Shown in pieces: positions 56,521 through 64,000 of a stretch of DNA of 64,000 bases. The stretch is taken from the NCBI RefSeq assembly GCF_022695515.1, contig NZ_JALDPT010000019.1, positions 26,613 to 90,612 of the forward strand. Reading direction: 5' to 3'. This stretch comes from Phenylobacterium aquaticum. GTDB lineage: Bacteria > Pseudomonadota > Alphaproteobacteria > Caulobacterales > Caulobacteraceae. The translations under genes were made by a program, and so were the position numbers. Under the pieces are notes generated by a model, which had not been told where the DNA came from, searched no databases, and saw only the letters and a list, made by a program, of their open reading frames with translations. Numbering within the stretch: position 1 is the stretch's first letter; each line of letters starts with the position of its first letter.

Positions 56521-57321
56521 ATGGGCATGACGACACCAGGCGCGCCTTCAGATCCGCCGTCGACGCCGTTGCTGGGCGCGGACGAGCCGGGGCCCGTCAT
56601 TGTGCTCAATGAAGGCGCCCCGTCGCCCCTGCTGCTGCTGGGGGATCATGCCGGGTCGGACATTCCCCGGGCCCTGGGCGATCTCGGCCTGACCGAGGCC
56701 CAGCGGCGCGATCACATCGCTCTGGATATCGGGGTGGCGGGCCTGGGGGCCGGGCTTTCCGCGCGCCTCGACGCCGTCTTCATCCGGCAGCGCTATTCGA
56801 GGCTGGTGATCGACTGCAACCGGCGCCCCTGTGTCGAGGCCTCGATCCCGGGGGTGAGCGACGGCGTGAAGATCCCCGGCAACCACGGGCTCGGGCCCTC
56901 CGCGGTCGCGGCCCGCATCGCCGAGATCTACCAGCCCTATCAGGACGCGATCGCCCGCACCCTGGACGGCCGAAGGGACCGGCCGACCGTGCTCGTCTCG
57001 CTGCACAGCTTCACCCCGGCCATGCAAGGCCAGGACCGGCCCTGGCGGCTGGGCGTGCTGCATCGGGACGACTCGCCGTTCTCGACCGCCGTTCTGGAGC
57101 GGCTGAGGTCCGACCTCGGCGAGGCCGTCGGGGACAACCAGCCCTATCGGATGGACGAGGTGGACAACACCGTGCCGCTCCACGCCGATGCGCGGGGTCT
57201 GGACTATCTGGAATTGGAAGTGCGGCAGGACCTGCTGGCGACGCCGCAGGCGCAATCAGACATGGCCGAATGGCTCGCGCCCCGCCTGGCGGCGGCGCTC
57301 AGGGATATCCTCGGCGGCTAG
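56521..57321 (+). CDS. N-formylglutamate amidohydrolase family protein
   Basis: A 266-aa member of the N-formylglutamate deformylase family (zinc amidohydrolase, HutG-like). Seen: LLLGDHAGSDIPRALGDLGL, HIALDIGVAGLGAGLSARLD, YSRLVIDCNRRP, VSLHSFTPAMQG and LELEVRQDLL, with His and Glu residues matching the zinc-peptidase-like fold. ATG 56521; 56527 also possible. Members often sit with ATP-grasp/transglutaminase clusters; here it is divergent from the transglutaminase at 55450-56328 with a promoter gap of about 190 bases. It may hydrolyse the amide made by the cluster. No histidine-utilisation genes are nearby. Confidence 0.88.
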   Translation: MGMTTPGAPSDPPSTPLLGADEPGPVIVLNEGAPSPLLLLGDHAGSDIPRALGDLGLTEAQRRDHIALDIGVAGLGAGLSARLDAVFIRQRYSRLVIDCNRRPCVEASIPGVSDGVKIPGNHGLGPSAVAARIAEIYQPYQDAIARTLDGRRDRPTVLVSLHSFTPAMQGQDRPWRLGVLHRDDSPFSTAVLERLRSDLGEAVGDNQPYRMDEVDNTVPLHADARGLDYLELEVRQDLLATPQAQSDMAEWLAPRLAAALRDILGG

Positions 57322-57458
57322 AGCCCCAGCGGAACGAACTGGAACAGCCACTGCAGGGCCACGGCGGTTCCGGCGAGCACCGCGACGGCCAGGCCGAAGC
57401 AGGCGCCGTGTTCGACGAGGCTGGTCCGCTGATGGCTCGAAGCGTCCTGAAGGGACAT
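57318..57458 (-). CDS. Small single-TM membrane protein (46 aa)
   Basis: Forty-six residues with a GGAGG ribosome-binding site spaced 7 bases before the ATG (57458). An N-terminal soluble part (MSLQDASSHQRTSLVEHG) precedes one TM helix (ACFGLAVAVLAGTAVALQWL). Family unknown. The stop overlaps the N-formylglutamate amidohydrolase stop in CTAG. The very strong ribosome-binding site argues it is real; the longer in-frame start at 57518 is not supported by a ribosome site. Confidence 0.7.
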   Translation of the reverse strand: MSLQDASSHQRTSLVEHGACFGLAVAVLAGTAVALQWLFQFVPLGL

Positions 57459-57558
57459 GTCGTTTCCTCCGTCATGCCGGCGAACTCTCGAGGGTTCGCC
57501 GTCCACGGGGAAGATCATGCGGCCAATTCGGGCCTATGGCCACATATTTTGCTGCGAC

Positions 57559-58206
57559 CTATGGCGCAGCTGAGCCCTGGGGGGCGAAAGGCGCCTCCGA
57601 CAGCGGCTTGTCCGACAAGAGGTGGCGCATGACGGAGCGCAGGACCAGGGCGATGGCGGCGCGATCGCCGCCGGGGTGATTCACGGCGCGGGTCACCATG
57701 CCGTCGAAGATCATGCTGAGAATCTCGCCGCGGGCGTCGAGCTCGGCCTCGCTGCAGCCGGCGGCGCGCGCGGCGTCGAGCACCGTGCGCCCCAGGGTCC
57801 GCTCGACGGCGTCGGCCTCCTGGACGATCGCCGCGACCCGCGGATTGCGGGCGGCTTCCGCCAGGACCTCGAGCACCAGGGCTGCGCGGTCCGGATCATA
57901 GTTGCGCTCGATCGCCTCGGGGCAGCGCTGGATGACCATCTCGGTCAGGGCGCCGTCGCCGTCGCTGAACTCGGCGAACTTCTCGCGCATCTCGGCCAGG
58001 TCCTGGGCGACGATCGCCGCCACGATGGCCTCCTTGTTCTCGAAATAGCGATAGATTTGGCCGACGCTGAGGCCCGCAGCCTTGGCGATTTCAGCCATCG
58101 ACGCGCCGTGGAAGCCCGCCCGGCGCACGCAGGCGCAGGCCGCATCCAGAATCTGTTGCCGCCGTAGTTCGGTTTTGGGGCGGGAAGCTTCAACCGCGTC
58201 AATCAT
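57559..58206 (-). CDS. TetR/AcrR-family repressor of the adjacent RND pump
   Basis: A 215-aa TetR-type regulator with the helix-turn-helix at residues 14-60 (LRRQQILDAACACVRRAGFH, EIAKAAGLSVGQIYRYFENK). The recognition helix SVGQIYRYF fits the AcrR/RutR group. It is divergent from the efflux operon, with a perfect 20-bp palindrome between, so autoregulation and repression of the pump are the natural reading. The C-terminus (ERTLGRTVLDAARAAG) is the ligand-binding helical domain; ligands unknown. Confidence 0.93.
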   Translation of the reverse strand: MIDAVEASRPKTELRRQQILDAACACVRRAGFHGASMAEIAKAAGLSVGQIYRYFENKEAIVAAIVAQDLAEMREKFAEFSDGDGALTEMVIQRCPEAIERNYDPDRAALVLEVLAEAARNPRVAAIVQEADAVERTLGRTVLDAARAAGCSEAELDARGEILSMIFDGMVTRAVNHPGGDRAAIALVLRSVMRHLLSDKPLSEAPFAPQGSAAP

Positions 58207-58295
58207 TGCAATCGTCCCGAAATGGTGCAGCGCAACAAAAATTCAGCTCCTGGCGTTGACTTTGGGTAAGCGCAGCCATATTTGCCCCGCCAGAC

Positions 58296-58315
58296 GAGAA
58301 TGAACGTTCATTCTC
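58296..58315. promoter_or_regulatory. Perfect 20-bp palindromic operator (TetR)
   Basis: The sequence GAGAATGAACGTTCATTCTC is an exact palindrome lying 90 bases from the tetR start and 58 bases before the pump adaptor gene. It has the TGAACGTTCA core common to many TetR-family sites. Strong operator candidate. Confidence 0.85.
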
Positions 58316-58373
58316 AAATCGGTCATGACCTCGGTTTCGTCAAGAGCCTTGCTCGGCGGGCCCATCGCATCAG

Positions 58374-59519
58374 GTGTCGAATGCGTCTCAAAACTCTCGG
58401 CGCGCCGCCGCGGTCCTCGCCATCGCTCTCACCCAGGCCGGCTGCGGCGCCAAGGGCGCGCCGGGACAGGGCATGGGCGGTCCGGCCCCGGTTGGCGTGG
58501 TGGTCGCGGCCTACCAGCCCGTCGGCCTGACCGCGGACCTGAGCGGCCGGACCTCGGCCTATCTGGTCGCGGACGTCCGGCCCCAGGTGAGCGGGGTGGT
58601 CAAGGCCCGGCTCTTCCAGGAAGGCGCCTATGTCCGGGCCGGCCAGTCGCTCTACCAGATCGACCCGGCGACCTATAAGGCCAGCTACGACAGCGCTCAG
58701 GCCAGCCTCGCCCAGGCCCAGGCCCAGCTGACCACCGCCAAGCTCAAGGCCGACCGCTACAAGGACCTGGTGGCGATCAACGCCGTCAGCCGCCAGGACA
58801 ATGACGACGCCCAGGCGACCTATCAGCAGGCGCTCGCCAATGTCGCGGCCCAGCGGGCGGCGGTGCAGCAGGCGAAGATCAACCTCGACTACACCCATGT
58901 GACGGCCCCGATCTCGGGCCGCATCGGCAAGTCCACGGTGACGCCGGGCGCCCTGGTGACGGCCAATCAGACCACCGCCCTGACGACGGTCCAGGACGTC
59001 AGCAAGATCTATGTCGACGTCACCCAGTCGGCCGCCGACCTCCTGAAGCTCCGCCACGACATGGCCGACGGCAAGCTGGGCCGCAGCGGCTCGGCTGAGG
59101 TGACCCTCACCCTGGAGGACGGCTCGACCTATCCGACCCCCGGCCGGCTGGAATTCTCCGACATCACGGTCGATCCCGGCACGGGCTCCGTCGGCCTGCG
59201 CGCGGTGTTCCCCAATCCCGACGGCGTCCTGCTGCCGGGGCTCTATGTGCACGCCAAGCTCAGCAAGGGCGTGGCGTCCACCAGCATGCTGATCCCCCAG
59301 GCGGCGGTCACCCGCACGCCCACCGGCGACGCCACGGTCTATGTGGTGGGCGCCGGCGACAAGGCCGAGATCCGGCCGATCACCACGACCCAGACGCTTG
59401 GCGACAAGTGGCTGGTGACCTCGGGCCTCAAGCCCGGGGACCGGGTGATCGTGGAGGGCCTCCAGAAGGTGCGCCCCGGCGGGGCCGTGAAGCCCGCCGT
59501 CATCGCGGCCCAGCGCTAA
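58374..59519 (+). CDS. acrA: RND efflux periplasmic adaptor (lipoprotein)
   Basis: A 381-aa membrane fusion protein linking the inner-membrane pump to the outer-membrane channel. Signal peptide with lipobox LTQAGC (Cys24). Domain order: lipoyl halves ([20 protein letters not shown] and [19 protein letters not shown]), a helical hairpin between ([20 protein letters not shown], residues 105-165), and the beta-barrel ([19 protein letters not shown]). GTG start at 58374. First gene of a three-gene pump operon; the gap to the pump gene is 10 bases. Confidence 0.95.
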   Translation: MSNASQNSRRAAAVLAIALTQAGCGAKGAPGQGMGGPAPVGVVVAAYQPVGLTADLSGRTSAYLVADVRPQVSGVVKARLFQEGAYVRAGQSLYQIDPATYKASYDSAQASLAQAQAQLTTAKLKADRYKDLVAINAVSRQDNDDAQATYQQALANVAAQRAAVQQAKINLDYTHVTAPISGRIGKSTVTPGALVTANQTTALTTVQDVSKIYVDVTQSAADLLKLRHDMADGKLGRSGSAEVTLTLEDGSTYPTPGRLEFSDITVDPGTGSVGLRAVFPNPDGVLLPGLYVHAKLSKGVASTSMLIPQAAVTRTPTGDATVYVVGAGDKAEIRPITTTQTLGDKWLVTSGLKPGDRVIVEGLQKVRPGGAVKPAVIAAQR

Positions 59520-59529
59520 GGGGCCCGCC

Positions 59530-62500
59530 ATGTTGTCGCGTTTCTTCATCGACCGGCCGATCTTCGCCTGGGTCGTCGCCATCGTCATCATGCTGGCCGG
59601 CGCGCTCGCCATCACCCAGCTGCCCATCGCCCAGTATCCGAACGTCGCCCTGCCGCAGGTGGCGATCCAGGCCAACTATCCGGGGGCCTCGGCCAAGACC
59701 GTCGAGGACAGCGTCACCCAGGTCATCGAGCAGAAGATGAAGGGCCTGGACGGCCTGCAGTACATGTCCTCTGCCAGCGATGGGACCGGCGGCGCGACGG
59801 TCACCCTGACCTTCAAGGCCGGGACCAACATCGATATGGCCCAGGTCCAGGTGCAGAATAAGCTCCAGACCGCCACGGCCCTCCTGCCCCAGGAGGTGCA
59901 GCAGCAGGGCCTGAGCGTGGTCAAGTCGGCCCGCAACTTCCTGATGGTCGTGGCCCTCTATTCCGACGACCCCAAGACCACCAATGGCGACCTCGCCGAC
60001 TATATCGGCAGCCACCTGCAGGACCCCCTGAGCCGCGTCGAGGGCGTCGGCGACGTCCAGCTGTTCGGGGCGCAATACGCCATGCGCGTCTGGCTCGATC
60101 CGGCCAAGCTGGCGAGCTATGCCCTGACCCCGTCGGACGTGGTCACCGCGATCAAGGCTCAGAACGCCCAGGTCTCGGCCGGCCAGCTGGGCGGCACGCC
60201 CGCCCTGCCGGGCACGGCGCTGAACGCCACCATCACCGCCCAGTCGCGGCTCCAGACGCCCGAGCAGTTCCGGGCGATCATCCTGAAGAACTCCACCGGC
60301 GGCGCGATCGTCCACCTGGGCGATGTCGCCCGGGTCGAGATTGGCGCGGAGAGCTACGCCTCGAAGGCCAAGTTCAACGGTCACCCGGCCGCGGGCCTGG
60401 CCATCAAGCTGGCGCCCGGCGGCAATGCCCTCGACACCGCCAAGGCGGTGAAGGCCCGCGTCGAAGAGCTGTCCAAGGCCTTCCCGGCCAACATCAAGTA
60501 CGTGGTGCCGGTCGACTCCACGCCCTTCGTCCAGAAGTCCATCGAGGAGGTCGTGAAGACCCTCATCGAGGCGGTGATCCTGGTCTTCCTGGTGATGTTC
60601 CTGTTCCTGCAGAACTGGCGCGCCACCCTGATCCCCACCATCGCGGTGCCGGTGGTGCTGTTGGGCACCTTCGGAATCCTGGCGGCCTTCGGCTACTCGA
60701 TCAACACCCTGACCATGTTCGGCCTTGTGCTGGCCATCGGGCTGCTCGTCGACGACGCCATCGTCGTGGTCGAGAACGTCGAGCGGGTGATGAGCGAGGA
60801 GGGGCTGTCGCCGATCGAGGCGACCCGCAAGTCGATGTCGGAGATCACCGGCGCCCTGATCGGCATCGCCCTGGTGCTGGCCGCGGTGTTCGTGCCCATG
60901 GCCTTCTTCGGCGGATCGCAGGGGGTGATCTACCGCCAGTTCTCGATCACCATCGTCTCGGCCATGGGCCTGTCAGTTCTGGTCGCCCTGATCCTGACCC
61001 CGGCGCTCTGCGCGACCCTGCTCAAGCCCACGAGCAAGGGCCACGCCTACGCCACGAGCGGCTTCTTCGGCTGGTTCAACCGCAATTTCGACCACGCCAG
61101 CGAACGCTATCAGTCGCGGGTGCGGCGCATCCTGGGCCGCGGCGGCCGGACCATGGCCATCTATGGGGCCATCATCGTGGCCATGGGCGTGCTGTTCGTC
61201 ACCCTGCCGTCCGCCTTCCTGCCGGAGGAAGACCAGGGCACGATCTACACCCTCGTCCAGTTGCCCCCCGGCGCCACCGAGGAACGCACCCAGGCGGTGC
61301 TGAAGCAGGTCGCCGACCACTATCTGAAGGACGACGCCGCGGCGGTGAAGTCGGTGTTCACGGTCTCCGGCTTCAGCTTCGCCGGGGCGGGCCAGAACGC
61401 GGGCCTCGCCTTCGTGCGCCTGAAGGACTTCCAGGATCGCCACGGCGCCAAGCTCAGCGCCCAGGCCGTCGCCGGCCGGGCCATGGGCGCCTTCTCCCAG
61501 ATCCGCGACGCCATGGTGTTTGCGGTGGTGCCCCCGGCGGTGCCGGAGCTCGGCAACGCCTCGGGCTTCGACTTCCAGCTGCAGGACACCGGCGGCGTGG
61601 GCCACGAGGCCCTGATGGCCGCCCGCAACCAGCTGATGGGCATGGCCGCCCAGGATCCGGACCTGACCGGGGTCCGCCCCAACGGCCAGGACGACACCCC
61701 GCAGCTGCAGATCAATGTCGACCAGGCCCGGGCCGGCGCCATGGGCCTGACCACGGCCGACATCAACGCCACCCTCTCGACCGCGCTCGGCGGATCTTAC
61801 GTGAACGACTTCATCGATCGCGGGCGGGTGAAGAAGGTGTTCGTCCAGGCCGACGCCGCCTACCGCATGCGGCCCGAGGACCTGGACAAGTGGTACGTGC
61901 GCAATGCGTCCGGCCAGATGGTCCCGTTCTCGGCCTTCGCCACCTCCAGCTGGACCGTCGGCTCGCCCCGGCTGGAGCGCTATAACGGCCTGTCGTCCGT
62001 GAACCTCCAGGGCTCTCCGGCCCCCGGCAAGAGCTCGGGCCAGGCCATGGCGGCCATGGAGCGGCTGGCGGCCAAGCTGCCCCAGGGCATCGGCTTCGAA
62101 TGGACCGGCCTGTCCCTGCAGGAACGGGAGGCGGGCGCCCAGGCGCCGGCGCTCTACGCCCTGTCGATCCTGGTCGTCTTCCTGCTGCTGGCCGCCCTCT
62201 ATGAGAGCTGGACCATCCCCTTGTCGGTCATCCTGGTGATCCCGCTGGGCGTCGTGGGGGCGCTGCTCGCCACCACCCTGCGCGGCCTGTCCAACGACAT
62301 CTATTTCCAGGTCGGCCTGCTCACCACCATGGGCCTGGCGGCGAAGAACGCGATCCTGATCGTCGAGTTCGCCAAGGACCTGCAGAGGGCCGGCCGCCCC
62401 TGATCGAGGCCACGGTCGAGGCGGTCCGCATCCGCCTGCGGCCGATCCTGATGACCTCGCTGGCCTTCATCTTCGGGGTGTTTCCGCTCGCCATCTCCAG

Positions 62501-62675
62501 CGGGGCCGGGTCCGGCAGCCAGCACGCGATCGGCACCGGGGTGATCGGCGGCATGCTGTCGGCCACCATACTGGGGGTGTTTTTCGTGCCCCTGTTTTAC
62601 GTCCTCGTTCAGCGCCTGTTCGGCAAGAAGACCGACGCCGCCGACGAGATCGCCGTTCCCCATGAGGCTCTCTGA
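59530..62675 (+). CDS. acrB: RND multidrug efflux transporter, AcrB/MexB family (frameshift)
   Basis: About 1,048 aa after correction; proton-driven drug pump. The N-terminus [20 protein letters not shown] and porter domain are typical. In TM4 the proton-relay pair is Asp408-Asp409 ([17 protein letters not shown]). The Lys partner is in [17 protein letters not shown]. Near 62396 one C is missing from a C run: CGC CCC TGA becomes [20 protein letters not shown] and continues to MGKK-type C-terminus ([16 protein letters not shown]) at 62675. Length and residues match the HAE1 family. Overlaps the outer-membrane gene region. Confidence 0.96.
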
Positions 62676-62676
62676 G

Positions 62677-64000
62677 ATGCGCCCCTTCACCCTCGCCGCA
62701 CAGCTGCTGGCGGCCGTCTCGCTCGGCGCCTGCACGCTCGCGCCCCGCTATGAACGTCCCACCCTGCCGGTCGCCCAGACCTGGCCGCAGGCTCAGGCCG
62801 CGACCGCCCCTCAGGCCGCTGTCGCAAGCGACCTGGGCCGGCGCACGGTGTTCCTCGACCCGCGCCTGCAGGGGGTCATCGACCTGGCCCTCAAGGAGAA
62901 CCGCGACCTGCGGGTCGCCGTGCTCAATATCGAGAAGGCCCGCGCCCAGTACCGGGTGCAGCGCGCCGAGCTGCTGCCGGCCATCACCGCCAATGGCGGG
63001 GAGACCCGGTCGCATACGGCCGCGTCGGTCTCCCAGACCGGCCGTGCGGTCGACACAGAGACCTATAGCGCCACGGTCGGCTTCACCGCCTATGAGCTCG
63101 ACCTGTTCGGCCGGGTGCGCAGCCTGAACCAGGCGGCCCTGCAGAGCTATCTGGCGACGGAGGAGACCCGCCGCGCCACCCAGATCAGCCTGGTGGCCGA
63201 GGTGGCCAGCGACTATCTGGCGCTCGCCGCGGACCAGGAGCTGCTGAAGGTGGCCCAGGACACCCTGGCCACCCGCGAGGACTCCCTGCGCCTGTCCCAG
63301 AAGCGGTTCGAGGCCGGCGCGACCTCGCAGCTGGATCTCAGCCAGGCCCAGACCCTGACCGAACAGGCCCGGGCCGATGTCGCCACGGCGACGGCCCAGG
63401 TGGGGCGCGACCGCAACGCCCTGCGCCTGGTGGTCGGCGCCGAGATCCCGGCCGAGCTGTTGCCCCAGGGCGGACTGAACGCCATCGCCATCCAGGCGGA
63501 CCTGCCCGCCGGCCTGCCGTCCCAGGTGCTGACCCGCCGTCCCGACGTGCTGGCGGCCGAGCACAGCCTGGAGGCCCAGAACGCCAATATCGGCGCCGCC
63601 CGGGCGGCCTTCCTGCCGCGCATCAGCCTGACGGGTTCGACCGGCGCGGCGAGCACCGACCTGAACAACCTGTTCAACGCCGGCACGGGCAGCTGGAGCT
63701 TCACGCCCCAGATCAGCCTGCCGATCTTCTCGGGTGGCGCCAATCTGGCCAATCTCGGCGTCGCCAAGGCCGGCAAGGGCATCGCCGTGGCCCAGTACGA
63801 GAAGGCGGTGCAGACCGCGTTCCGCGAGGTCGCCGACGGGCTGGAGACCCAGGCCACCATCCGCGACCGGGTCGCCGCCCAGGACCGGCTGGTCGCGCGC
63901 GCCGACCACGCGAGACCCGTCGCCGCAGGCCCCGCTATGACCGCGGCGTCGACAGCTATCTGACCCTGCTCGACGCCCAGCGGACGCTCTATGGCGCGCG
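62677..64000 (+). CDS. RND outer-membrane channel lipoprotein, cut by window end (frameshift)
   Basis: OprM/NodT family. Signal with lipobox SLGAC (Cys19 from ATG 62677; ATG 62662, inside acrB, is an alternative). Two outer-membrane efflux repeats are visible: VIDLALKENRDLRVAVLNIE with AELLPAITANGG, and later RRPDVLAAEHSLEAQNANIG with ARAAFLPRISLTG. The frame is lost near 63905-63930; sequence then resumes as RYDRGVDSYLTLLDAQRTLY to the edge. It would be the third component of the pump with acrAB. Confidence 0.9.

Overview
The window is high-GC bacterial chromosomal DNA (about 70% G+C by eye) and most resembles an alphaproteobacterium of the Caulobacterales, such as Phenylobacterium or Caulobacter. 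That placement is inferred from gene content: a long-type isocitrate lyase beside an ScfR-type regulator and malate synthase G, a transglutaminase/ATP-grasp/alpha-E cluster, REP-like hairpins and TauD, GST and acyl-CoA dehydrogenase genes. I saw no phage, plasmid, CRISPR array, insertion sequence, rRNA or tRNA, although tRNAs were not searched exhaustively.

Layout. 1-4.7 kb: heterotetrameric sarcosine oxidase genes (soxB-soxD-soxA, minus strand, soxA cut by the window edge) divergent from purU, a one-carbon/folate module. 4.7-8.5 kb: two membrane proteins, a TetR regulator, and an overlapping haloalkane dehalogenase-like hydrolase/GST pair. 8.9-14 kb: wecB and a DUF2334 deacetylase converge on an NfrB-like glycosyltransferase with MshEN-type C-terminal domains, a likely c-di-GMP-controlled exopolysaccharide locus. 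14-19.6 kb: glyoxylate shunt (glcB, ScfR-type regulator, aceA). 19.7-31.1 kb: assorted regulators and redox enzymes, including a GlxA-type regulator, DUF6880, an Old Yellow Enzyme, an SDR, a 1-Cys OhrR, a YedY-like molybdoenzyme with cytochrome b, a GST, an MDR enzyme and succinate-semialdehyde dehydrogenase.

31.1-38.6 kb is one giant minus-strand gene encoding about 2,494 residues, almost entirely an eight-residue repeat (roughly 310 copies), preceded by a near-perfect sigma-54 promoter. I do not recognise its function and consider it the most unusual object here. 39-41 kb: Tat-exported flavin amine oxidase plus cytochrome c. 41-45 kb: TesA-YbbA-YbbP lipid/hydrolase transporter. 45-48.6 kb: TauD-like dioxygenase, acyl-CoA dehydrogenase, Tat FAD oxidase. 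48.6-57.3 kb: transglutaminase, circularly permuted ATP-grasp/alpha-E, DUF2126 transglutaminase, a second transglutaminase and an N-formylglutamate amidohydrolase-like gene, probably a peptide-tagging or amide-bond pathway. 57.3-64 kb: a tiny membrane protein, a TetR repressor with a perfect 20-bp palindromic operator, and a tripartite RND efflux pump (outer-membrane gene cut by the window end).

At least eight well-conserved genes carry single-base frameshifts, most of them in G/C homopolymers (soxB twice, nfrB-like, scfR, aceA, the giant repeat gene, the ATP-grasp gene, acrB, the outer-membrane factor). I read these as consensus-sequence errors rather than pseudogenes; coordinates below span the whole gene and the shift is described in each entry.
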